From: a virus
Reading direction: 5' to 3' (one strand)
DNA length: 64,000 nt
Virus record (IMG/VR): IMGVR_UViG_3300020180_000017
Span: 1 to 64,000 of that record
Positions 45,793 to 55,316 of the stretch are shown in pieces (within the stretch, counting starts at the first letter, position 1; each line of letters starts with the position of its first letter). The notes under the pieces are model-generated. The model was not told where the DNA came from and searched no databases. It was given only the letters and a program-made list of their open reading frames with translations. Position numbers and translations under genes: made by a program.

Positions 45793-47003
45793 ACTAATAC
45801 ATTATTTATTGTGTTAACTGAATATACTATTACTACTTCTCCAGTTCCGCTGCCTACGCATACTTTACAAACAGGGCAAGAAGGATCGTTAGTAAAATAA
45901 GTTCTGCATTCACATATAACACAAGTCAGCCCCGGCCCAGCCATAGTAACTTTTAAACATAATGTTAATGGCTTAGTAGTATTAAATGGAGTTATATCCA
46001 ATTCAGGGCTAAATCCATTTTGAACTACGTTTAATCCTGTGTAAACTCTTTCATGACCAAATTCATCGTTGATAGTTAAAGTAGACAGTGTGTCAACAAA
46101 ACCTGTTGGAATAAATGTACCCATAACAGATGTGTAATGAAGTGTAATTCCTGTACCATCTTCGTTAATGGCTACTTCAAATCCAATTTTAATATCTTCA
46201 CATTTAACTTTACAAGCACAAGCTTCTAAAGCTGTTAGTCTATTTAAAGCACTGCATATTGCAATCCACTGATTATTATCACTATCTGCTAATGTAGTAG
46301 GAGCTTGAATAAAGTTAGCGTCTCCTATAAAAGAAACATTAAGATTAGAGCATTGTCTACCTATTGCTGTATCTATTTGTACTAAAGAACCTACTTTGTT
46401 TTTATAAGTGCAATAATTGGTAGCTAATAAGTTTACTGCTTGTGATAAAGGCTGTGCTGTATATACACAAGAGCTTAATACTGGCTCTGTATATATTGGA
46501 ATAGCGTCTATTTGACTTTGTAAGCTAATTATTGTTCCTCCAATGCTACTCAATTGCAATTTATGTGTGCAAGTTTCATTTATTAATACTTGCAATATTG
46601 ATTGCACGGTATAAGTGACATTACCAAAAGCATCCGCTACACTTAAACATTTTAAATCCAGAGCTAAATTGGTATCATTTAAATCATCAATTCTTTTATT
46701 GATTCCGTCAATAAGTTCTTTTAAAGAACAATCATTATCAATTAATAACTGTAAGTAAGTAGCAATGTTCTTATTGCCGGGTTCTTGTATATTAAATTGG
46801 TCTAAAAGACATTGAGTAGAGATAGAAGATATGTCCATTGGAGTTGTTAATTGACATATCTTATCAACTATAACACAAATGATTTGATTTATGTAATCTC
46901 CATTATATACGCCTATACAAGGAATATCTGGCCCATCATACTTAATACAGTTAGTGTATGAAGTGATGCAATCCCTTTGTTTTTCTCTTTTATTAATAGG
47001 CAT
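45789..47003 (-). CDS. Cysteine-rich structural protein, 404 aa (possible fibre)
   Basis: The protein begins with a basic segment (PINKREKQRDC), continues with helical repeats carrying regularly spaced cysteines (CLLDQFNIQE, DCSLKELIDGIN, CLSVADAFG) and ends in a beta domain with a dense cysteine cluster (CVICECRTYF, CPVCKVCVG). This layout, a helical trimer-like stalk followed by a beta tip, suits a head or tail fibre. It overlaps the 81-residue gene by 11 nt. The assignment is inferred from architecture and context. Confidence 0.6.
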   Translation of the reverse strand: MPINKREKQRDCITSYTNCIKYDGPDIPCIGVYNGDYINQIICVIVDKICQLTTPMDISSISTQCLLDQFNIQEPGNKNIATYLQLLIDNDCSLKELIDGINKRIDDLNDTNLALDLKCLSVADAFGNVTYTVQSILQVLINETCTHKLQLSSIGGTIISLQSQIDAIPIYTEPVLSSCVYTAQPLSQAVNLLATNYCTYKNKVGSLVQIDTAIGRQCSNLNVSFIGDANFIQAPTTLADSDNNQWIAICSALNRLTALEACACKVKCEDIKIGFEVAINEDGTGITLHYTSVMGTFIPTGFVDTLSTLTINDEFGHERVYTGLNVVQNGFSPELDITPFNTTKPLTLCLKVTMAGPGLTCVICECRTYFTNDPSCPVCKVCVGSGTGEVVIVYSVNTINNVLV

Positions 47004-47238
47004 TATTTAGTTCTTTTATTTTGGAAAAATCACATCCTTTAGTTATTTCACAAGCATCTTCGTAATTAATATAATCACTATTTTCCAATAAATTAATTAA
47101 AAGGCTATACTCTTTTATTTTTAAATCTCTATCTTCAAAACTTGCACAAGTTATCATGTAATCATTTTCTATTTTTTCGTCTGTAAGTATAGAAACAATT
47201 TTACATTTTAATTTAGCAAGAATAGCAGCCTTGTCCAT
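46993..47238 (-). CDS. Small helical protein, 81 aa
   Basis: This acidic, helical protein (KLKCKIVSILTDEKIENDYM, then ENSDYINYEDACEIT) overlaps its upstream neighbour by 26 nt and its downstream neighbour by 11 nt. Such overlap suggests tightly coupled translation and perhaps a chaperone or small subunit for the adjoining fibre-like proteins. No family is recognised. Confidence 0.6.
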   Translation of the reverse strand: MDKAAILAKLKCKIVSILTDEKIENDYMITCASFEDRDLKIKEYSLLINLLENSDYINYEDACEITKGCDFSKIKELNNAY

Positions 47239-47755
47239 GTTGATTTAATTTAATATTGACATCTTCGTATTTCTCCAATGCATCTTTAACGTCTAAACAC
47301 TCTTCTGCTGCATATTTAGCAGCGTATAAAAGTTCTTTTATTTTATATAAGTCTTCTAATTTCTTATTAAATTCTTTTTTTGTAGTTACACATCTTTCTT
47401 TCCACAACTTACAATTTTCATTTAAGTACTTTTTAAATTGAGTGCAATTACGAAAATGGTTAAATTCAACCATTAATTTTTCATTTGGAGCAACTGAGTA
47501 TTTTATTTCGTAGTTACCATCAGGAAGATCATTATATTTTTCTGAAGAAGTACTGCAACAAATACCCAGTGAAACACAATTAACAATTTTGGTAAATCCT
47601 GGCCTTACATCAAAAAATACAAAACAATCTGCTCCAGGAGGTTTTATTTCTAATATAGCATTAAATATATCAGATCCTTCGTTATATATAGAAGTGTCTC
47701 TAATGACAAGACTTCTACAATCAGTTCCAGTTATATCAACGTTTAGTATAGTCAT
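47213..47755 (-). CDS. Cysteine-containing virion protein with C-terminal helices, 180 aa
   Basis: A beta-rich N-terminal domain (NVDITGTDCRSLVIRDTS, then FDVRPGFTKIVNC, with a CCSTSS element) is followed by a helical lysine/glutamate-rich segment and a terminal CYSC. It is the first gene after an intrinsic terminator, so this fibre-like sub-operon may be transcribed from a promoter I cannot identify or by read-through. The function is inferred from its neighbours only. Confidence 0.6.
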   Translation of the reverse strand: MTILNVDITGTDCRSLVIRDTSIYNEGSDIFNAILEIKPPGADCFVFFDVRPGFTKIVNCVSLGICCSTSSEKYNDLPDGNYEIKYSVAPNEKLMVEFNHFRNCTQFKKYLNENCKLWKERCVTTKKEFNKKLEDLYKIKELLYAAKYAAEECLDVKDALEKYEDVNIKLNQHGQGCYSC

Positions 47756-47760
47756 AATAG

Positions 47761-47794
47761 AAAAAGGATAGTAGGTATTATCTACTTACTATCC
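47761..47794 (-). terminator. Intrinsic terminator after the 724-aa structural gene
   Basis: A 12-bp stem with one wobble pair (47766-47777 with 47783-47794) and a 5-nt loop is followed on the minus strand by TTTTTCTATT. The plus strand also has a T run after it, so it could work in both directions. Confidence 0.8.
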
Positions 47795-47815
47795 TCTTTT
47801 TTTAATTTAATTATA

Positions 47816-49990
47816 TTACCAATTGATTACGCCCTCTCTTTTATTCAAAACAATATTTGTTGAGGAAATTGCTTTAGCAAACATTTTTTCAAATGTACCA
47901 GAAGCTGCATCAGTTTCTTTAAAAATTACCAAAGGTTCGAATATTCTTGGTTGCTCTGCGAAAGTATTTACACCAGCTCTGCTTTCAACAAATTTAGTAT
48001 AATACACTTTATAAAAAGCATTTCTATCCACTTGTGAAAGAACTTCTTGACCCAGTGCTTCTCTAAATCTAGGGTTAACGTTCCAAGAACTTGCCCAATG
48101 GTATGCACTCCACTCAATCAACTTACGAATAACCCACTCACCACTTTGCCTACGATACAGTTGCTCTTCTACATTTTTAATAACAGGCAGAGAACCTAAC
48201 TTACAAGTATCAGGATAATTAAGCTCCCAAATAGCTTCCAAATGAGGTGGTTCATTTTCATAAAAATCTTGTGGATCAAAAGAACAATCTCCAAAAACTG
48301 TTTCAGGTACTTCAGCCTGAATAGTAAAACCACATTTTCTAGTTGGGTTAACAGATACAACTTCAGGAACAACAGTCCAAACTTGACCGTCAAATGAACC
48401 AAGATTTGTGTAATCACCAGAATCAGTAGCCAAACAATCATCGGTAAGACAACCATTAGACCATTGTTCTATTGTATATGTATCTTCGCAACCCACTGAA
48501 CCACTTAATTTAAGAATAGTTCCAGATACTACATTAGGTGTAGTAGCATAAAAAGCAGTTAATTCAGATAATCTATCTGCATCATTACAGTCAGTACGTT
48601 GAAGAGTAACTTTTAATTTACGCTTAGTTTTATAAGCTGTTCCACAAACTGTCCATGCAATTGCTGTAGCAGCAACGCTGGGAGAACAACTTGCTTCAAT
48701 CTTAACACCTACTATTACTGTATCAGACAGTAGAGCTACAACAACTGTACCTGTGGGTACTTCAAAACTAACTGAAGCAGTAGCACCACTCTGAGAGTTA
48801 AATCTAGCGTTAATTGGACTGTAAGCAGTGTATGCAGTAGCAATTGTACCAGCATAAGTTGCTTGAGCACCAATAGTAGATAAATTAGTAGAAGGAGTAA
48901 TCGGACGAACAATTGTAATTGTATCCATTGCTGCTACAGCAGTGTATCCAGTAGGGCACACACCACATATAGATAGTAATACATCTTGTGTCGGAGTGAA
49001 ATTACCAGCAGCTACATCACCACAATAAGTATATTGAGATTTACAATCAGCTCTACCAGTACGGGTTACCACACCTGCTACACCTGCATTTGTTTGAATT
49101 GCTTGCAATGCAGGAGTATCTCCATTATCACAAACTTCCAAACAATATTTATTCCTTCTATTAGAGGGAGCAGAAAATGTTGCAATAGGAGCACTTGAAT
49201 AACCACTACCTCCAGCAGTTATTGTAACAGCAGTAATAACGCCGTTAACAACTGTAGTTGTACCAGTAGCACCAGTTCCATCACCTGTAAAAGTAACAGT
49301 ACCAGAGGTATAACCAGTTCCACCATTTACTATAGTCACACTGGATACAGCAGTACCTGTAACTACAGCAGTACCAGTAGCTTGAACTGAAGGAGCACTA
49401 TAAAGATTAGAAACAAAACGAGCTTTTACGCCAACTTGTTTCAGCTCTATTTCATCGTTGATTAATTTAACAATAGCTTTTGTGTGTAGTTCACAGTCCA
49501 AAGTAGTATCTGGACAAGTGGCACAATCTTCTCCACAACAACCAGTGTTGTAAGAAATAATCTTTTCAAGAGGTTTACCAAAGTACCTAAGTATTGGAGA
49601 ACCCTTCAAATAAATTTTAAGAACGTAATTTTTATCGCATTCATACTTAATTCCAAGAGAATCACTTGCACCTGAATAGCCAATAGATAGTTTATTTGAA
49701 CGTGTAATCTTTTGAGCATTACTCACTTCAAAATTAACTACATCCTTCACTTTAAAGAAGGTGCTTTTTTCTGAATCTTTCAAACCAGAAACGTCTCCGA
49801 TAGAATCATATTTGCGAGTAGATCCCATAGCAAAGAAAATTTCTTCTCTAGGGCTGGGTGAGCTAACTACGCTATAATTATTTCTACTGTAAAGACCAAG
49901 TTGGCCTGGGGCAATGTCATTGACATGGCCTGATGTTGCAATTCCTGAATTAACTACAAACACAGGAAAATTGTACTCTTGATTATGCAT
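47816..49990 (-). CDS. Major virion structural protein, 724 aa, with inserted GGxGY beta module
   Basis: The N-terminal 200 residues and C-terminal 150 residues look like one conserved virion protein (PVFVVNSGIATSGHVNDIAPG; later WVIRKLIEWSAYHWASSW). Residues about 205-268 hold an inserted glycine/threonine module with paired NGGTGYTSG and AGGSGYSSAP motifs, typical of exchangeable Ig- or beta-roll-like decorations. A cysteine cluster (CCGEDCATC) lies near 145. It follows the connector genes in the head block and has its own terminator. A tail-tube, sheath-like or auxiliary capsid role all fit. Confidence 0.65.
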   Translation of the reverse strand: MHNQEYNFPVFVVNSGIATSGHVNDIAPGQLGLYSRNNYSVVSSPSPREEIFFAMGSTRKYDSIGDVSGLKDSEKSTFFKVKDVVNFEVSNAQKITRSNKLSIGYSGASDSLGIKYECDKNYVLKIYLKGSPILRYFGKPLEKIISYNTGCCGEDCATCPDTTLDCELHTKAIVKLINDEIELKQVGVKARFVSNLYSAPSVQATGTAVVTGTAVSSVTIVNGGTGYTSGTVTFTGDGTGATGTTTVVNGVITAVTITAGGSGYSSAPIATFSAPSNRRNKYCLEVCDNGDTPALQAIQTNAGVAGVVTRTGRADCKSQYTYCGDVAAGNFTPTQDVLLSICGVCPTGYTAVAAMDTITIVRPITPSTNLSTIGAQATYAGTIATAYTAYSPINARFNSQSGATASVSFEVPTGTVVVALLSDTVIVGVKIEASCSPSVAATAIAWTVCGTAYKTKRKLKVTLQRTDCNDADRLSELTAFYATTPNVVSGTILKLSGSVGCEDTYTIEQWSNGCLTDDCLATDSGDYTNLGSFDGQVWTVVPEVVSVNPTRKCGFTIQAEVPETVFGDCSFDPQDFYENEPPHLEAIWELNYPDTCKLGSLPVIKNVEEQLYRRQSGEWVIRKLIEWSAYHWASSWNVNPRFREALGQEVLSQVDRNAFYKVYYTKFVESRAGVNTFAEQPRIFEPLVIFKETDAASGTFEKMFAKAISSTNIVLNKREGVINW

Positions 49991-50004
49991 TTTTTTAGAT
50001 TTTT

Positions 50005-50670
50005 TTAGTTGTTATTCTCTACGCTAGTAGAATTTCTTTGATATTGATTATTATTATCCATGTCACCAGCTATTATTTTTGCCGCTTCATCTATAATCAA
50101 CTCCATTACATCATCTTTTAATTCAAAATATTCGTAAGGTTTATTAGAATCGTATTTTTTAGGATTCTTATAATAGGAAAGTGTAACTTCTTTTGGTAAA
50201 AATTCTTTATTGTGGTACACTTTAATTTTATTGCTGCTTATTGTGTGGAAAACCTGTTCAAAATCTAAAGATGGTTTTGTACCGTCTGTATTTAATAAAA
50301 CATCTACATTGCTATCTTCAGCCAGTTGAGAGGGAATAATAATTTCTCCACAATCATCTTTATGTAAAAAGTAAACTCTATTAAAATATCTGTAATCTCG
50401 TGGTAAATTATTTGATTCTGAATAAACACCTCTATCTGTCATTGTCAACTTTCTTGAACTTAATAGAGGTTGTAAGTCATCAATCCTAATTCTACTTTCT
50501 TCATTACCTTCTTTTAGTATATTATTACCGTGGTAAGTTCTCCTAAACCAATCGTTAAAAGCTTTATTTATTACTTCAGATGCAGCATCTTTATCTATAT
50601 TTTCAAAATCTTGAGTTCCAGATTTATTTAGTCTATATTTTAGTTTTGTAAAACCATCTATATATTGCAT
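50005..50670 (-). CDS. Head-tail connector-like protein, 221 aa
   Basis: This is a helical protein with a central beta part (LTMTDRGVYSESNNLPRDYRY) and an asparagine/glutamine-rich tail. It resembles the adaptor-like protein at 37355-38164 in fold pattern. The start overlaps the previous stop as TAATG. Together with the upstream 325-residue protein it lies between the capsid and 724-residue structural genes, where neck proteins are expected. The role is inferred. Confidence 0.65.
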   Translation of the reverse strand: MQYIDGFTKLKYRLNKSGTQDFENIDKDAASEVINKAFNDWFRRTYHGNNILKEGNEESRIRIDDLQPLLSSRKLTMTDRGVYSESNNLPRDYRYFNRVYFLHKDDCGEIIIPSQLAEDSNVDVLLNTDGTKPSLDFEQVFHTISSNKIKVYHNKEFLPKEVTLSYYKNPKKYDSNKPYEYFELKDDVMELIIDEAAKIIAGDMDNNNQYQRNSTSVENNN

Positions 50671-51647
50671 TATAAGTCATTCGTTAATAGTTTCATGGTA
50701 TCAGAATACATTTCATCAAAAATATCTCTATTGGATGGTTTCATTAGTTTCTGAACACATTCGTCTAATGTTTTTCCTAGCACTATACCATTTGGAGTTA
50801 CGTACATATTTTCTCTATTGGTGTAAATGTAGTTGTGGTAATCTGCAATCCTTATGATTACTTTCATCATAAAAATGTCTCTATCTGCTTTATATTCAGA
50901 ATAGCTTTTGACAAATTCATTTACAGCCAATTTCTTACCTCGATCTTTAGTCTTACCATCTACAAAATTATAAAGAGCTTTTACTAATGTAGCAATATTT
51001 GTACTTTTAGAAAAACCAAGCATCTTATCTTTTCGATCTCCTAAACTCCAAGATAAGTACAATAGAGCTTCTTGATCACCAGTTTCAGCTAAATTTCCTA
51101 TCATGGAAATTGCTTTAACTTTATTTAATTCATCAAGACTATCTCTAATTTCAGCATCTTTTATTTCTTGTAGAAAATAAGGCGAGCTTTTATACATGGC
51201 ACATTCCATATTATAAGCAACCAATCCAAATGCGTCACAAACAATTTGCCAGTAAAGTATTAAATGTTCAAGCCTGTCTGTATCATAAACTAATGAACTT
51301 GTTTCATTAGTAATATCTAACTTACTATATTGTGGTTGTGACCACATGTATTTATCAGTGTCATCAATCTCCTTTTTTTCACTTCCAAGTAGTTCTTTTG
51401 AAACACGTTTGTAAGCTTCTTTTTGAGCTTTAAGAAGACTTACTTTTTCTTCTTTGGGAATATACTTATTTCTTTCAATTGGTTCAGGACTAAACCCAGT
51501 ATTAAACCTAAATTTTCCATCCCCAATGATAATGCTATTTATTTCTTCTGATTGAAATACTATCAGATTTTGAGCAGTATCTACATTTGTTATATTACCA
51601 ATTGTTTCTTCGGGGTTGTTTTCTACAACGCTAATTTTAAATCGCAT
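50670..51647 (-). CDS. Head/neck structural protein, 325 aa
   Basis: The frame could begin at 51713, where an ATG overlaps the homing endonuclease stop, but the start at 51647 (MRFKISVVENN) is preferred because it follows a long A-rich leader like those before other genes here. The N-terminal 90 residues look beta-rich (QNLIVFQSEEINSIIIGDGK) and the rest is helical and charged. Its position between the capsid and connector genes suggests a neck or capsid-associated role. If the longer start is used, translation would be coupled to the endonuclease. Confidence 0.7.
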   Translation of the reverse strand: MRFKISVVENNPEETIGNITNVDTAQNLIVFQSEEINSIIIGDGKFRFNTGFSPEPIERNKYIPKEEKVSLLKAQKEAYKRVSKELLGSEKKEIDDTDKYMWSQPQYSKLDITNETSSLVYDTDRLEHLILYWQIVCDAFGLVAYNMECAMYKSSPYFLQEIKDAEIRDSLDELNKVKAISMIGNLAETGDQEALLYLSWSLGDRKDKMLGFSKSTNIATLVKALYNFVDGKTKDRGKKLAVNEFVKSYSEYKADRDIFMMKVIIRIADYHNYIYTNRENMYVTPNGIVLGKTLDECVQKLMKPSNRDIFDEMYSDTMKLLTNDL

Positions 51648-51712
51648 GTTTTTTGTTTTATTTTGTTTGCTCCATCTGAATTTATACAGGCTGTGGACTG
51701 TCTTTGGCTTCA

Positions 51713-52477
51713 TTAAGCAGTAGGGTTGACCCCTACTACGTATGTAAATTTAAAATTTCCTGCTGATTTCCTATTCCCTTTTAACACTCTGCTAATGTGT
51801 GAAATTTTAATTTCCAAACTATTTGCAGCTTCTGTAAGTGATGAAAACTCTTTTAAAATATTTCCATTTAAATCTAATTGAAGTATGGATTTTTTAGAAG
51901 TGCTCGCAGAAGATAATTTTAATTTATCTTCTTTATTTAACGTAGTTCCTTTGTTGTGAACTGTGTGTGTTTTAAAATATTCTTTTTTATTACTGGATAT
52001 TTTTTCTTTTGTCTCTTCAGATTGTATTTTACCTTTGTGAAACTCAGACATTTTTTGTTTATACTCTTCACTTCTTTTCTTTCCAGTATTAGCATTTACA
52101 ATTTTAGCTACGTGATCTTTTGAAAGTTTCTTACCTGTGTGAGCAACGGACATTTTAAGTTTGGATTCTTCACTATGCTTTCCACCTTTACCTCCTTTTT
52201 GAAGATTTAATAGTAAGATACCTGACTCTCTATACTGTTCAATAAAAAATATTTCGTAATTATCTAAAACTTCTTGAGAAACATCTTTTGGTAATTCTTG
52301 AACTATCTCCATTCTATGATTTGTAGAGCCATATTTCATAAAAGAGTTAAATAAAAGAACTTGGTACTTATGTCTGCTTGGAGAACATGTATATCTATAC
52401 AACCTGTTTTCAAGATCCCAACTCTGCCCAATATAAACTTTTTCACTTGGACTTGTGATTTTGTAGATTCCTACCAT
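51713..52477 (-). CDS. Free-standing GIY-YIG homing endonuclease (NUMOD3/NUMOD1)
   Basis: This 254-residue protein has an N-terminal GIY-YIG nuclease (GIYKITS, then VYIGQS, then the arginine in NRLYRY). NUMOD3-type repeats follow around 100-165 (HSEESKLKMS, then HTGKKLS, then GKKRSEEYKQKM). A C-terminal NUMOD1-like helix-turn-helix (ILQLDLNGNILKEFSSL, then ISHISRVLKGN) completes the DNA-binding part. Such genes spread by cutting the matching site in an allele that lacks them. It sits between the capsid and a neck gene, outside any intron, and has its own host-type promoter. Confidence 0.95.
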   Translation of the reverse strand: MVGIYKITSPSEKVYIGQSWDLENRLYRYTCSPSRHKYQVLLFNSFMKYGSTNHRMEIVQELPKDVSQEVLDNYEIFFIEQYRESGILLLNLQKGGKGGKHSEESKLKMSVAHTGKKLSKDHVAKIVNANTGKKRSEEYKQKMSEFHKGKIQSEETKEKISSNKKEYFKTHTVHNKGTTLNKEDKLKLSSASTSKKSILQLDLNGNILKEFSSLTEAANSLEIKISHISRVLKGNRKSAGNFKFTYVVGVNPTA

Positions 52478-52495
52478 ATTTTATAATTTAGATTA

Positions 52496-52526
52496 CAAAG
52501 ATACAGTGGATAAGTGATACTACAAA
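52496..52526 (-). promoter_or_regulatory. Consensus Bacteroidota promoter for the homing endonuclease
   Basis: TTTG (52526-52523), a 19-nt spacer and TATCTTTG (52503-52496) match TTTG-N19-TAnnTTTG exactly on the minus strand. The -33 box overlaps the last codons of the capsid gene. The endonuclease ATG is 19 nt after the -7 box. Confidence 0.8.
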
Positions 52527-54172
52527 GTAAAGTTTGATAGTTTAGGGTTCTTAGGAACCAATTTTAAAAGCTTCGACGCATCTTTCACCCAAGGAGTACT
52601 TACTCTTTTGGTAAAGAACATGCTAAAACCTGTTGCATTTCCAGAACTGTCATGTCCACTATAACCATTCATACTTTTCTTAAAGAATGGATGTGCTTCT
52701 GTTCCAGCAACGTGATGCCAAGTAGTTTCTCTTTCATCTCTAATATCTCTTAGTATCTTAATATTATCTTTGCTCATAACATAATCATCAATTATGAATG
52801 AATAAGAGGATAATCTATATCCTGTATGTATATATGGATTCAATAGATCATTTGCAAACGTAGGGTCAAAACTTGGCTCATATTCAAACCTAAACTCTAC
52901 TTGACCAGGGATAACTAATCTTGTATAGAAAGGTTTAACTGCGCCAAGACCTGTACGTGCAGTACCTTCAATTATACCTAAAGGTTGAGCTTGTTGCTGG
53001 TAACCTCCAAGAGAATTTACAGCGTACCTTTCAATCAAAGGAGATACTAGTTGCAAACCTCCTTTACCTGTACGAACTCTTACAATTGGTTCTACACCTT
53101 GTTGAACCAAAGGCATTTTACCAGAAGTAAATTTACGATAAGCATTAAGTAGTGTATCCAGGCTAAAGGTATTTAAATCAAAAATATCTTTATAACCATT
53201 TTTGTCTAATTGATGGTAAATACCTATTGGTAGTCTACCTTTATCAAGACCGTCTCCACCACCAACTACACCACCCTTACCAAACATTATGTAATTACTG
53301 TCTTCGTGAGCAAGCATTTTAAAACAAATATCATCCAATGAATATACTAATGCAGATGCTTTTACATTACCATTACCACCCGCAGCTCTGTATTCATCCA
53401 TGTACTTAATCTGAGGATCAATTGGGCTATCCATGAAAAGATATTCTGTAACAGACTCTTTCATTTGAGCCAATGTCTTAGTGCCAATATCAGATAAAGA
53501 CATACCATTAGAATATCTAACAGCTTCTCTAGTTAAATTATAATGTATTTGTAGTTCAGCAGTGGCTAGTTCTTTTAAATACTTCCTTTCAGAAGCACCT
53601 TTAAATTGAAAACTATCCCAATTTTGACCAAACTCAGAACTCCGAGCAGAAGCCATTTTAAACATCTTACTACCAGTAGTCAAAAATTCAGAAGGTATAA
53701 ATTTATCTTCTGTCCAACCAGAACCTTGAACTATTTTAAAGCGGTAAGCCCATTTGTCACCCATTTCTTTTACACCAGTAACTTCAAGTTCGGGAGAATT
53801 AGAAAGTTTGTCAAATGTTACAATACTACCGTGACCACCCAAAGCTCCATTGGAAAGTATCAAAGAAAATTCTTCACCACCTTTACCAATTTGAATTTGC
53901 TTATTTGGATTTTCTATAATCTTAGTAGATGTATCTGAAGCTGTTGGCAAACTAAAATAGTATGCTCCATCAACATAAGTAATGTCATTGTTAATGACAA
54001 AACCAGCATACATAGGAATATCCTTTACATTTTTATTTGCCCAAAGATCAACAAGACCAAAATCTGTTGGTTTTCTATCACTGGCAAGTTTGAAAATGGA
54101 GGTTTTATCTAATTGAGATGACACTACACCAAGAGTTGTTTCTTTAATGAGTGTACCAGGAATTAAAGCCAT
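52520..54172 (-). CDS. Major capsid protein
   Basis: This 550-residue protein begins MALIPGTLIKETTLGVVSSQ and contains a long HK97-like pattern: a glycine-rich E-loop region, a spine helix around residues 200-240 (LKELATAELQIHYNLTREAV) and a beta-rich C-terminus. Position after portal and scaffold genes, length and overall sequence fit the crAss-like major capsid protein. The fold call is from context and pattern; no structure was compared. Confidence 0.85.
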   Translation of the reverse strand: MALIPGTLIKETTLGVVSSQLDKTSIFKLASDRKPTDFGLVDLWANKNVKDIPMYAGFVINNDITYVDGAYYFSLPTASDTSTKIIENPNKQIQIGKGGEEFSLILSNGALGGHGSIVTFDKLSNSPELEVTGVKEMGDKWAYRFKIVQGSGWTEDKFIPSEFLTTGSKMFKMASARSSEFGQNWDSFQFKGASERKYLKELATAELQIHYNLTREAVRYSNGMSLSDIGTKTLAQMKESVTEYLFMDSPIDPQIKYMDEYRAAGGNGNVKASALVYSLDDICFKMLAHEDSNYIMFGKGGVVGGGDGLDKGRLPIGIYHQLDKNGYKDIFDLNTFSLDTLLNAYRKFTSGKMPLVQQGVEPIVRVRTGKGGLQLVSPLIERYAVNSLGGYQQQAQPLGIIEGTARTGLGAVKPFYTRLVIPGQVEFRFEYEPSFDPTFANDLLNPYIHTGYRLSSYSFIIDDYVMSKDNIKILRDIRDERETTWHHVAGTEAHPFFKKSMNGYSGHDSSGNATGFSMFFTKRVSTPWVKDASKLLKLVPKNPKLSNFTL

Positions 54173-54192
54173 TGTTATATTTATTTAAATAT

Positions 54193-55242
54193 TTAAGTGT
54201 AATTTCCAGTAAAAGGGTTAAAAACCTTATCAGATTTATTTTCTTTTTTTCTGGAGGTTGCCTCTGAATGAGACTCTGTTGTATCTGAAGCAAATTTTAA
54301 TTTGCCTCTTAAATCTTTTGCTACTGCTCCTCTAACTCTATTTGTATAGAGTTCATCAAATCTTTCTTCATTTTCTATTAGCATGATTGCTTTTGCAAGT
54401 GTATCAAACTTTCCTTCTGCTTGTAGTTGCTCTATTTTTTTATAAATTGTAAATCCTTTAACATCAGGATTATAAGATAGATTATTATAAATAATATCTT
54501 TATCTTCATCTTTTAACTTCATCCCACCTATTTCTTTATTAGAAAGAAACGTTAGTACAGATTTTTCATTTTCATCTATTGCTTTATAAAAAGAAGCAAT
54601 GTTATTTTGTTCGTCAGCTAACTTTTGTTTCTTTTCATTCTCAAAATGAGAAACAAGAATAGGTTTATACTTATTTGCTCTTTCTGAAAGTTTATTTCTC
54701 TCTCTTAAATCTGCAATCTCTTCTTCAATTACTTCTTTTGGTTCATTTCTAAGCCTCATGTAATTTTCAATTACTAATTCTGCATCATTCAGATCTGTGG
54801 TGTCTAAACTACTATAATCATCAATTACTTTTTGTGACTCAATTATAGAGTATAACTTAGACATGTCATCTCCTGCAAATTCAGCCATTTTTGCAAATTC
54901 TTGAAAAACAGGGGATTTAGATTCGTACCAAGTTTTATCAACAGTTTTAATGGCTTGCTCATATCTAAGATCAGCATTCATATCAATGAACTCAACTACG
55001 TCTTCGTAAGATTCAATTTTTTTATCTTCCCAAAAAGCAAAGTTGTAAGTTTTATCGTCTCTTAACTTTTCAAAGACATCTACCAAATTTAGATCTTCAC
55101 TTTCACGCACCTCTTCCTGTATAGGAAGTGGTTCTTGTTCGTTTTGATTTTCAGGTAGTTGATCAGTAGACTCAATAGGAGTTTCCACTTTATTGCTATC
55201 TTGCATAAACCAAGAAGCATCTTCGGTTTGTTTAATATCCAT
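54193..55242 (-). CDS. Probable scaffolding protein
   Basis: This 349-residue, very acidic protein is rich in glutamate, aspartate, glutamine and lysine, with coiled-coil helices throughout and no hydrophobic core segment. Proteins of this composition between portal and major capsid genes are usually scaffolds that are removed during head maturation. The start is preceded by an A-rich leader (AAACAAAACAAA). A weak 8-bp inverted repeat (55256-55263 with 55279-55286) lies upstream. Confidence 0.75.
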   Translation of the reverse strand: MDIKQTEDASWFMQDSNKVETPIESTDQLPENQNEQEPLPIQEEVRESEDLNLVDVFEKLRDDKTYNFAFWEDKKIESYEDVVEFIDMNADLRYEQAIKTVDKTWYESKSPVFQEFAKMAEFAGDDMSKLYSIIESQKVIDDYSSLDTTDLNDAELVIENYMRLRNEPKEVIEEEIADLRERNKLSERANKYKPILVSHFENEKKQKLADEQNNIASFYKAIDENEKSVLTFLSNKEIGGMKLKDEDKDIIYNNLSYNPDVKGFTIYKKIEQLQAEGKFDTLAKAIMLIENEERFDELYTNRVRGAVAKDLRGKLKFASDTTESHSEATSRKKENKSDKVFNPFTGNYT

Positions 55243-55316
55243 TTTGTTTTGTTTGTCTATAATAAAAGTATAACCCTAATTATAGAGATTAAAAAATATA
55301 TTGTTAAATGATATAA

